38,830 bases of DNA from Deltaproteobacteria bacterium (GTDB lineage Bacteria; Desulfobacterota; Desulfobacteria; Desulfobacterales; C00003060), in contig QMMN01000022.1 in the NCBI GenBank assembly GCA_003647275.1, positions 1 to 38,830 of the forward strand, read 5' to 3'. Within the stretch, counting starts at the first letter, position 1; each line of letters begins with the position of its first letter. Shown here in pieces: positions 7,341-14,308 of this stretch. The translations under genes were made by a program, and so were the position numbers. A model generated the notes under the pieces. That model saw nothing but the letters and a program-made list of their open reading frames with translations, was not told the DNA's origin and searched no databases.

Positions 7341-9107
7341 TTATCCCTTCAAGGTCCGCACCTTCAAGGAGAGTTCCTCAAGTTGGGCGGCCGAGGCCTC
7401 GCAAGGGGCGCCCGTAAGAAGACAGGCCGCCTTTTGAGTCTTTGGAAAGGCGATGACATCCCGGATGGACGCCTGTTGAGCCATTAGCATAACGAGCCTG
7501 TCAAACCCAAGCGCGATCCCGCCATGGGGGGGAGCACCAAAATCAAGGGCTTCTAGCAAAAAACCAAACTTTTTCTCGTAAGTTTCTCGATCAATGCCAA
7601 GGGCCTCAAATACCCTTTCCTGAACCACGCGTTGGTGGTTCCGGATGCTACCGCCGCCGACTTCGGCTCCGTTCAGGACAAGGTCGTAGGCGCGGGACCG
7701 GACAGCAAGGGGGTCTTCAGTGAGCCATTTCATGTCCTGCTCAAGAGGAGCTGTAAAGGGATGGTGCAGGGCGACATACCGTTTTTCATCCTCGTCATAT
7801 TCCATCAGGGGGAACTCTGTCACCCATATAAAGTCATATTGGTCACGTTCCAACAAACCGAGTTTATGGCCCAGGTAACTTCGAAGATGCCCTAAGGCCT
7901 CATTTACCACCTTGAGTTGATCGGCGATGAAGAAGACAAGGTCGCCAGGCACCATATCAAGCCTTTGGCGTAAAGATTCCTTTTCCGAATCGGAAAAGAA
8001 TTTGGCAATGGGTGATTGCCAGGCATCGGGACGGACTTTGATCCAGGCCAGGCCTTTGGCCTTGTAAATGGCCACAAAGTTTGTGAGGTCGTCGATCTCT
8101 TTTCGGGAAAAGTCGATGCATCCTTTGGCGTTTATGGCCTTAACCCGCCCCCCGGCCCTGATCACATTAGCAAAAGCTTTGAACTCGGTATTTGCAATAA
8201 TATCAGAAATATCCTTCAACTCCAGGCCAAATCGAAGATCCGGCTTATCCAGGCCGAACCGGCCTGTGGCCTCCTCATAGGTCAGACGCTTGAAGGGACG
8301 CTTTAGCTCGATACCAAGGACCTCTTTAAACAGGGCCGCCATCATCCCTTCGGTGACCTCCATAACATCATCTTCCGTGACAAAGGACATCTCCATGTCG
8401 ACCTGGGTAAATTCTGGCTGCCGGTCTGCCCTAAGGTCTTCGTCCCGAAAGCACCGAACAATCTGGTAGTATCTTTCAAACCCCGCCAGCATTAAAAGCT
8501 GCTTAAAGATCTGAGGCGATTGCGGCAGCGCATAGAATTGCCCTGGATTGATCCGGCTTGGTACGAGGTAGTCTCGGGCGCCCTCCGGTGTACTTTTAGT
8601 CAAGAAGGGGGTTTCAATGTCGAGAAATCCCAACTCGTTTAGATAAGAACGAACGACTTGGGCTGCCCGGTGTCGGAGCATAAGGTTCTTCTGAAGTACC
8701 GGACGACGCATATCAAGATAGCGGTAACGAAGACGTATGTTTTCAGATACTTGTGCATTATCTTCCAAAACAAACGGCGTCGTCTGTGACTGATTCAAGA
8801 TCCTCAACTCTGAGACCATCACGTCAATCTCACCGGTTTTTAACGTCGGGTTGATCATTCCCTCAGGCCTGAGCACCACGACCCCCCGAACTGCCAACAC
8901 AAACTCGTTTCGAATGGCATGGGCCTTCTGGTGAACTTCTTCATTGACCTCTGGGTTAAAAACCACCTGGGTAATCCCCTCGCGGTCGCGAAGATCCACA
9001 AATATCACCCCACCATGGTCCCGCCGGCGCTGAACCCACCCCATCAGGACCACTTCTTCCCCTACATCTTTAGCCCTCAATGCTGAACAGTGATGGGTCC
9101 GTTTCAT
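7341..9107 (-). CDS. aspS: aspartyl-tRNA synthetase, probably non-discriminating (aspartate--tRNA(Asp/Asn) ligase)
   Basis: This class II synthetase charges tRNA(Asp) with aspartate. From ATG 9107 it has 588 residues, the usual bacterial length. It has an OB-fold anticodon domain ([21 protein letters not shown]), motif 1 ([20 protein letters not shown]), motif 2 ([16 protein letters not shown]), the bacterial insertion domain and motif 3 ([10 protein letters not shown]). Sixteen more in-frame residues extend to an ATG at 9155, but MKRTHHC is the normal N-terminus and fixes residue numbering with known enzymes. Residues His31 and Gly83 are those reported for the non-discriminating enzyme of Pseudomonas aeruginosa, so this protein may also make Asp-tRNA(Asn) for amidation. 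It lies downstream of hisS on the same strand with a gap of about 130-180 bases. Confidence 0.96.
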   Translation of the reverse strand: MKRTHHCSALRAKDVGEEVVLMGWVQRRRDHGGVIFVDLRDREGITQVVFNPEVNEEVHQKAHAIRNEFVLAVRGVVVLRPEGMINPTLKTGEIDVMVSELRILNQSQTTPFVLEDNAQVSENIRLRYRYLDMRRPVLQKNLMLRHRAAQVVRSYLNELGFLDIETPFLTKSTPEGARDYLVPSRINPGQFYALPQSPQIFKQLLMLAGFERYYQIVRCFRDEDLRADRQPEFTQVDMEMSFVTEDDVMEVTEGMMAALFKEVLGIELKRPFKRLTYEEATGRFGLDKPDLRFGLELKDISDIIANTEFKAFANVIRAGGRVKAINAKGCIDFSRKEIDDLTNFVAIYKAKGLAWIKVRPDAWQSPIAKFFSDSEKESLRQRLDMVPGDLVFFIADQLKVVNEALGHLRSYLGHKLGLLERDQYDFIWVTEFPLMEYDEDEKRYVALHHPFTAPLEQDMKWLTEDPLAVRSRAYDLVLNGAEVGGGSIRNHQRVVQERVFEALGIDRETYEKKFGFLLEALDFGAPPHGGIALGFDRLVMLMAQQASIRDVIAFPKTQKAACLLTGAPCEASAAQLEELSLKVRTLKG

Positions 9108-9284
9108 ATCCCCAAGGGAGTCAAACAAAGTTTTTTCTTCTCCTGTTTTCATCATTCATCCATACAGCTATTTTTTTTACCGATCACGGGTTCTCTCGCC
9201 CGCTTCCTTCGGTCGCTATTCGTTATTCATAAATTGTTTTTCGATTCAGGCTCTGGGCCCTTGGTCAAAGACAAGATACTTGCT

Positions 9285-10556
9285 CTAATGAATCGACTGT
9301 TCGGCCCTTATCCTATTAGCAACAAGCGTTACAACATTTTGCAAAGAGACCTTTTCCTGCTCCTTGGTCGTCATATTTCTGAGCACCGCAGCCCCGTCAT
9401 CCAATTCGCGGTCGCCCACGATCAACGCATATGTTACCCCAAGCTTATCCGCCCGGCGCATCTGACTCTTAAGGCTCCGGTTTTCAAAATCCATCTCAGC
9501 CCGAACTCTTTGGCGTCGAAGATCCTGCACCCACTGAAAGGCTATGTTCTGGGCTTGCTCACCAATAGCGGCAATAAAGATATGAGGTCGCTTCTCAAAA
9601 TCTTGAGCTCGGCCTGCCAAAAGCGCCATCAATCGATCAATACCAATAGCAAAGCCTATGCCAGGCTGATCAGGGCCCCCTAACGCCTTTACAAGGCCAT
9701 CATATCGTCCGCCCCCTGCCACAGCATCTTGAGCTCCCAAGGTTTCGGCAAGCACCTCGAATGTCGTCCGGGTGTAGTAGTCCAATCCTCTCACCAGACG
9801 GGGATTAACCTGGTAAGGCATCTGAAACCTGTCCAGGGATGTTTTCACAATTTCAAAATGACTCTGGCATGTATTACAAAGGTGCTCCAGGATAGAAGGG
9901 GCATCTTGCATGGTTTCCTTACAGGCGGGCACTTTGCAGTCAAAAATCCGCAGGGGGTTTTTATCCCGCCGCCTGAGGCAGTCTGAACAGAGTTGCTCGG
10001 AGCGGCCTGTCAGAAAGGATTTTAGCGCATCCTTAAAACGGGGACGGCATGCAGGGCAGCCCAGGGAGTTGATATGAAGCACGATGCCAGAAAGCTCAAG
10101 GCGACCCATGAACGTCATCAATAAAAGAATCAGTTCGGCATCTGCTCTGGGATCGTGTAGCCCAAAGACCTCAGCGTTGATTTGGTAAAACTGTCTGTAC
10201 CGACCTTTCTGGGGACGCTCCCTGCGAAACATCGGGCCGATTGTGTATAATTTTCGTACAGGGTTTTTGGCATATAACCTATGCTCGATGTAGGCCCTGA
10301 CGACGGAGGCCGTGGCCTCGGGCCGCAATGTGAGGGACTCCCCACTCCGGTCAATAAAGGTATACATCTCTTTTTCTACAATGTCGGTACTCGTCCCAAT
10401 ACTGCGGGCAAAGAGTTCGGTTTGCTCAAGGATAGGGATACGAAGCTCAGCAAAACCAAAGTCTTCAAGTAACTCCCGCACCAGCATTTCAACATGCTGC
10501 CAAAGTCCAGCTTCCTCTGGAAGAATATCCTTAAAGCCCTTGACCAGTTTGATCAT
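9285..10556 (-). CDS. hisS: histidyl-tRNA synthetase
   Basis: This class II synthetase attaches histidine to tRNA(His) in the cytoplasm. The 423 residues match the family length. The N-terminus is typical (KGFKDILPEEAGLW). Motif 2 is FRRERPQKGRYRQFYQ. The histidine-specific motif GLDYYTRTTFEV and the adjacent GGGRYDGLVKALGG are intact, as is motif 3 (GIGFAIGIDRLMALL). A C-terminal anticodon-binding domain follows from about residue 325 (HIFIAAIGEQAQNIAF). The gene precedes aspS on the same strand, a common hisS-aspS pairing, and diverges from the archease gene. No strong promoter was found in the roughly 200-base divergent gap. Nothing suggests truncation. Confidence 0.97.
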   Translation of the reverse strand: MIKLVKGFKDILPEEAGLWQHVEMLVRELLEDFGFAELRIPILEQTELFARSIGTSTDIVEKEMYTFIDRSGESLTLRPEATASVVRAYIEHRLYAKNPVRKLYTIGPMFRRERPQKGRYRQFYQINAEVFGLHDPRADAELILLLMTFMGRLELSGIVLHINSLGCPACRPRFKDALKSFLTGRSEQLCSDCLRRRDKNPLRIFDCKVPACKETMQDAPSILEHLCNTCQSHFEIVKTSLDRFQMPYQVNPRLVRGLDYYTRTTFEVLAETLGAQDAVAGGGRYDGLVKALGGPDQPGIGFAIGIDRLMALLAGRAQDFEKRPHIFIAAIGEQAQNIAFQWVQDLRRQRVRAEMDFENRSLKSQMRRADKLGVTYALIVGDRELDDGAAVLRNMTTKEQEKVSLQNVVTLVANRIRAEQSIH

Positions 10557-10669
10557 CTTGGCAACGCCTCATTTTAGTTAGATGATACGCCTATAACCTT
10601 CATAAAACCTTAGATCTTTAACGCAGAGAAAACATAGAAGTCAACATAAATAATGCCAGCTTCAACGAG

Positions 10670-10698
10670 TTGCGCGTTTGTTTCCATCATGCTATGAG
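10670..10698 (+). promoter_or_regulatory. possible promoter of the archease gene
   Basis: TTGCGC (10670-10675), a 17-base spacer and TATGAG (10693-10698) lie about 65 bases upstream of the GTG start. The -35 element is weak, so this is tentative. Confidence 0.25.
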
Positions 10699-10762
10699 TG
10701 GTTTTATTTGGCCAGAAGCAAAAAGCGGGCTAATCATCCGGGATCGGGCGAAAGGGGTTGCA

Positions 10763-11182
10763 GTGCCCAAAAAATATGAATTTATTGAGCATACAGCGGA
10801 TCTGGGGTTCATGGCCTACGGTGCCAGCATAGAGGAGTTGTTTGCCCATGCGGCCGAGGCCTTCTTTGAAGCCATTGTGGGGCTTGAAAGCGTTGAGGAA
10901 AGGATAGAGAGGGCTATAGAGGTGGAGGCATACGCCGTGGACAATCTGATGGTCAGCTGGCTGGGTGAACTCCTTTATCTGTACGATACTGAAAGGTTGG
11001 TCTTTAAGCGTTTTCAGATCAAATGGATCGAGGATAACCACCTGCAGGCGAGCGTGTACGGAGAAGTCTTAGATCCTGCTCGCCATGAGATCAAAACAGG
11101 GATCAAGGCGGTCACCTATCATCAACTGTATGTAAAGGAAAGAAAAGGAGGCTGGGAAGCCCGGGTTATATTTGATATATAG
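10763..11182 (+). CDS. archease, RtcB-activating protein
   Basis: Archease speeds up guanylylation and turnover of the RNA ligase RtcB, which is encoded next. The chosen start is GTG 10763, with AAAGGGG five bases upstream. It gives 139 residues, the family's normal size, beginning PKKYEFIEHTADLGF. The open frame continues upstream to 10670, but those residues do not resemble archease. Visible family features are the HTADLGF block with its conserved Asp, an acidic helix (SIEELFAHAAEAFFEAI), the LLYLYDTERLVF segment and the C-terminal AVTYHQLYV...VIFDI with the second conserved Asp. A weak promoter candidate (TTGCGC, 17 bases, TATGAG) lies at 10670-10698. The gene is separated from rtcB by about 240 bases containing an inverted-repeat element. 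Confidence 0.9.
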   Translation: MPKKYEFIEHTADLGFMAYGASIEELFAHAAEAFFEAIVGLESVEERIERAIEVEAYAVDNLMVSWLGELLYLYDTERLVFKRFQIKWIEDNHLQASVYGEVLDPARHEIKTGIKAVTYHQLYVKERKGGWEARVIFDI

Positions 11183-11213
11183 ATCTAACCGGGACAAGCC
11201 GGAACCAAAAAGA

Positions 11214-11346
11214 GGTGCCTAAAGTGTGAAGTGCCTAAAGTGAGCTAAAGTTAAGGAATGCGCCTCCGGCGCAACACATTTGAAGTAGGCAAAATACCTC
11301 AACTTTAGGCATTTTAGGCACTTTAGATCACTTTAGATCACTTTGT
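11214..11346. repeat. inverted-repeat element made of CTAAAGTG units (copy 1)
   Basis: The left arm repeats GTGCCTAAAGTG and ends in GCTAAAGTT at 11252. The right arm starts AACTTTAGGCATTTTAGGC near 11300 and continues with direct repeats of ACTTTAGATC. The arms are complementary with small mismatches, and the centre carries a GC-rich palindrome (GCGCCTCCGGCGC). A 24-base segment at 11229-11252 recurs with two mismatches at 23791-23814. The element sits between archease and rtcB and is probably a small non-autonomous dispersed repeat. Confidence 0.7.
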
Positions 11347-11408
11347 ACTTGTTCGTTTTCTGTCACCAAAAAACACGAATTTTATCGCCAAGGCACCAAA
11401 GAATTCAT

Positions 11409-11416
11409 GGAGGTGA
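11409..11416 (+). promoter_or_regulatory. strong Shine-Dalgarno site deciding the rtcB start
   Basis: GGAGGTGA lies five bases upstream of ATG 11422. It would be inside the coding sequence if translation began at the in-frame ATG 11407, so it argues for the downstream start. Confidence 0.75.
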
Positions 11417-11421
11417 CTTCC

Positions 11422-12870
11422 ATGTCAACCGATATAGAGATACAAAAACTGGATGATTTTCGCTGGATTATTCCCAAAAAGGGGAAAATGAAAACCGAGG
11501 GGCTGGTCTATGCGGATGAGCGGATGCTGGCTGTCATCAGAAAGGACGCAAGCCTTGAGCAGGTGGCTAATGTGGCCTGTCTCCCGGGCATCGTGGGCCG
11601 CTCTCTGGCCATGCCTGACATCCACTGGGGATATGGATTTCCTATCGGCGGGGTTGCGGCCTTTGATATGGAGGATGGCATTGTATCTCCTGGCGGGGTT
11701 GGCTACGACATCAACTGTGGTGTTCGTCTTTTGCGCTCCGAGCTCGATGCCAGAGATATAAGGGACCAGATACCGACTCTGGTGAATGCCTTATTCAGGA
11801 ATATTCCTTCAGGTGTTGGATCTCGGCGCAAAGACCTTAAACTGTCAGCTCATGAGATGGAAAAAGTGCTCATAAAGGGAGCCGGGTGGGCCGTTTCTCA
11901 TGGGTATGGCAGCCAAGAGGACATTGAACATATTGAAGCAAGGGGTTGTATCCCTGGCGGTAATCCAGAGTATATTTCTCAGAGGGCATACACACGCGGT
12001 AAGGATCAATTGGGAACCCTGGGCTCGGGCAATCATTTTGTAGAAGTCGGTTACGTTGAAGAGGTTTATGACGAGGCGGCTGCCACGGCTTTATCCTTAC
12101 GCAAAGGGCAGGTCACCGTGATTGTGCACACAGGTTCAAGGGGGCTCGGACACCAAGTCTGTGACGACTACATCAAGGTGCTGCTAAAGGCTTCAACCAA
12201 ATACAAGATAGACTTGCCGGATAAACAGCTGTGCTGTGCTCCCATTGCATCCAAGGAAAGCCAGCAGTACCTTTCGGCTATGGCCTGCGCGGCTAATTTT
12301 GCCTTTTGCAACCGCCAGCTGATTACCCACTGGGTTCGAGAGACCTTTCAAGACGTGTTTCAGGCAGGGCCCCGGGAACTTGGGCTCCATCTCGTTTATG
12401 ATGTCTGCCACAATATAGCCAAAGTGGAGGAGCACGAGATAGACGGCAAAACCCGCAAGTTATGTGTACACCGTAAAGGGGCCACCAGGGCCTTCCCGCC
12501 TCATTCTCCATTTATACCGGAAGACTACAAAGAAGCAGGGCAACCTGTGTTGATTCCCGGAGACATGGGCCGGTATTCTTACGTATTGGTGGGCACTGAC
12601 ACCGCGTTTAAAGAGACCTTTGGAAGCACGTGCCACGGGGCTGGTCGCGTTATGAGCAGGCACCAGGCACAAAAGGCTGCCAGGGGACGTTCAATTGTCC
12701 GTGAGCTTGAAGACCAGGGGATCTATGTCCGGGGAGCTGCCAAAGGGACCATCAATGAAGAGATCTCTGAAGCCTATAAGGATGTGAGCGATGTGGTGAA
12801 TGTAGTGCACCAGGCAGGGATCGGCAAGAAGGTGGCCAGGCTAAAACCGATGGGAGTGATAAAAGGATAA
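11422..12870 (+). CDS. rtcB: RNA-splicing ligase RtcB (3'-phosphate/5'-OH ligase)
   Basis: RtcB joins RNA 2',3'-cyclic phosphate or 3'-phosphate ends to 5'-OH ends using GTP and Mn2+. From ATG 11422 it has 482 residues, close to the intein-free archaeal enzyme. Metal and nucleotide sites are visible: GGVGYDINCGVRLL, GTLGSGNHFVEV, VIVHTGSRGLGHQV, HRKGATRAFPPH and STCHGAGR, in which His405 would be the guanylylated residue. The C-terminus has the usual DVVNVVHQAGIGKKVARLKPMGVIKG. The order archease-rtcB suggests the pair works together in RNA repair or tRNA ligation. No rtcA cyclase or RtcR regulator is nearby, unlike in Escherichia coli. Nothing indicates an intein or truncation. Confidence 0.97.
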   Translation: MSTDIEIQKLDDFRWIIPKKGKMKTEGLVYADERMLAVIRKDASLEQVANVACLPGIVGRSLAMPDIHWGYGFPIGGVAAFDMEDGIVSPGGVGYDINCGVRLLRSELDARDIRDQIPTLVNALFRNIPSGVGSRRKDLKLSAHEMEKVLIKGAGWAVSHGYGSQEDIEHIEARGCIPGGNPEYISQRAYTRGKDQLGTLGSGNHFVEVGYVEEVYDEAAATALSLRKGQVTVIVHTGSRGLGHQVCDDYIKVLLKASTKYKIDLPDKQLCCAPIASKESQQYLSAMACAANFAFCNRQLITHWVRETFQDVFQAGPRELGLHLVYDVCHNIAKVEEHEIDGKTRKLCVHRKGATRAFPPHSPFIPEDYKEAGQPVLIPGDMGRYSYVLVGTDTAFKETFGSTCHGAGRVMSRHQAQKAARGRSIVRELEDQGIYVRGAAKGTINEEISEAYKDVSDVVNVVHQAGIGKKVARLKPMGVIKG

Positions 12871-12922
12871 TCGATTTTAAAACTCTCACAAAATTATGTG
12901 TTTAAATGGCAAAGGAGATTTT

Positions 12923-13300
12923 ATGAAAGAAACAATCTTTACAAAAAATGCTCCTGAAGCAGTAGGGCCTTACTCTCAAGCAATAAGATACGGTAATCTT
13001 CTCTTTACTTCAGGGCAAATTGCTATCGACCCAAAGACAGGCAAAATTATAGAAGAAGATATCGAAACACAAACAAGAATGGTTTTAGAAAATCTGAAAG
13101 CAATCATCGAGGCAAGTGGTATGACTTTACAAAATGTTTTAAAATGCACCTGTTTTCTAAAAGATATGGAAGATTTTACAAAATTTAATTCAGTCTATGA
13201 GACATATTTCAGAGAAATTCTGCCTGCACGAGAATGTGTTGAAGTATCAAGACTTCCAAAAGACGTTTTAGTTGAAATTTCTGCTATCTGTGGAAGTTAA
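12923..13300 (+). CDS. ridA: RidA-family enamine/imine deaminase
   Basis: RidA hydrolyses reactive 2-aminoacrylate and related imines released by PLP enzymes. From ATG 12923, with AAAGGAG upstream at 12911-12917, the protein has 125 residues, the usual family length. Signature segments are [27 protein letters not shown], the [22 protein letters not shown] block and [19 protein letters not shown]. The arginine of PAR is the expected substrate carboxylate contact. An in-frame ATG further upstream would add nine residues but lacks a ribosome site. The gene is visibly richer in A and T than rtcB before it and the binding protein after it, with many AAA, ATT and TTA codons, which suggests recent acquisition. 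It follows rtcB by about 50 bases. Confidence 0.93.
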   Translation: MKETIFTKNAPEAVGPYSQAIRYGNLLFTSGQIAIDPKTGKIIEEDIETQTRMVLENLKAIIEASGMTLQNVLKCTCFLKDMEDFTKFNSVYETYFREILPARECVEVSRLPKDVLVEISAICGS

Positions 13301-13372
13301 TCTGTTGAAAAAGTAATAGAATCGGGAGCCTACACTATCTTTGTGTCGAAGAAACTGATCTATGGAGGCAAA

Positions 13373-14275
13373 ATGAAGCCCGGAAAAAGCCTCTTGTCTC
13401 ATGTGAAAACCTGGGTATGGACTATCGTCATAGTAGTAAGCATTCTCATCGGGTGTGCCTTTGGAGCTGATCTTCGGGAAATCAAGGAAAGAGGGTCTCT
13501 GCGACACCTTGGAGTTCCTTATGCTAATTTTGTCACGGGAAGCGGAGACGGACTGGATGTGGAATTAGTAAAACTTTTTGCTCAACATTTGGGCGTGAGA
13601 TATGAATACGTTAAGACTTCCTGGAAAGATGTGATCGGGGACTTGTCCGGGAAAAAGGTCAAGCCTAAAGGTGACGATATTGAGATCCTCGGCGACGTAC
13701 CCGTTAAAGGTGATATTATCGCCAATGGCTTGACCATCCTTCCTTGGCGTGAGAAGATTATAGATTATTCCACTCCAACCTTCCCGACCCAGGTCTGGCT
13801 GGTCGCGCGAGCGGATTCGGCCATGAAACCGATCAAGCCCAGCGGCGATATTAACAAGGATATTGCTGCAGTAAAGGCGATGCTCAGGGAGAGGAGCGTC
13901 CTGGGAAAGGCTGATACCTGCCTTGACCCGGCCCTTTACAGCCTGAAAAAGGTCGGAGCTATGGTCAGGTTATTTAACGGAAGCCTTAACGCATTGGCTC
14001 CCGCTGTCATCAACCGCGATGCCGAGGCAACTATCCTGGACCTACCTGATGCCCTGATCGCCCTGGAAAAATGGCCCGGTAACATTAAAGTCATCGGTCC
14101 GGTTTCTCCCATGCAAAATATGGGTTATGCGTTCCCCAAAACATCCCCGCGGTTACGGGATACCTTTAACCAGTTTTTCAAACAGTGCAGGAAGGATGGA
14201 ACGTATTTGCGCCTCATCAAAAAATACTACCCGGCTGTTTTTAGGTACTACCCTGAATTCTTTGAGGAAAAGTAA
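13373..14275 (+). CDS. family 3-like extracellular solute-binding protein, possible lipoprotein
   Basis: From ATG 13373, with GGAGG four bases upstream, the protein has 300 residues. The N-terminus is a signal sequence with hydrophobic core VWTIVIVVSILIG. The sequence LIGC fits a lipobox, so it may be lipid-anchored, although cleavage after CAFGA is also possible. The mature part resembles amino-acid or glutamine-type binding proteins (SBP family 3): DLREIKERGSLRHLGVPY, GLDVELVKLFAQHLGV, then DIIANGLTILPWREKIIDYS and a C-terminal FFKQCRKDGTYLRLIKKYYP. No ABC transporter gene is adjacent. The next gene, 33 bases on, is a large membrane histidine kinase. This suggests a sensing role, possibly ligand presentation to that kinase. 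The ligand is unknown. Confidence 0.8.
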   Translation: MKPGKSLLSHVKTWVWTIVIVVSILIGCAFGADLREIKERGSLRHLGVPYANFVTGSGDGLDVELVKLFAQHLGVRYEYVKTSWKDVIGDLSGKKVKPKGDDIEILGDVPVKGDIIANGLTILPWREKIIDYSTPTFPTQVWLVARADSAMKPIKPSGDINKDIAAVKAMLRERSVLGKADTCLDPALYSLKKVGAMVRLFNGSLNALAPAVINRDAEATILDLPDALIALEKWPGNIKVIGPVSPMQNMGYAFPKTSPRLRDTFNQFFKQCRKDGTYLRLIKKYYPAVFRYYPEFFEEK

Positions 14276-14308
14276 GGCGGAGAAACGAGGCTCCACAGCA
14301 GTAGAGTA

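Noticed and set aside
9090-9683. Plus-strand open frame of 197 codons
   Set aside because: It lies mostly antisense to hisS and aspS, whose protein motifs are unambiguous, and has no ribosome site.
11229-11345. CRISPR array from the regular CTAAAGTG repeats
   Set aside because: Units are too short, there are no unique spacers of constant length, and no cas genes are present.
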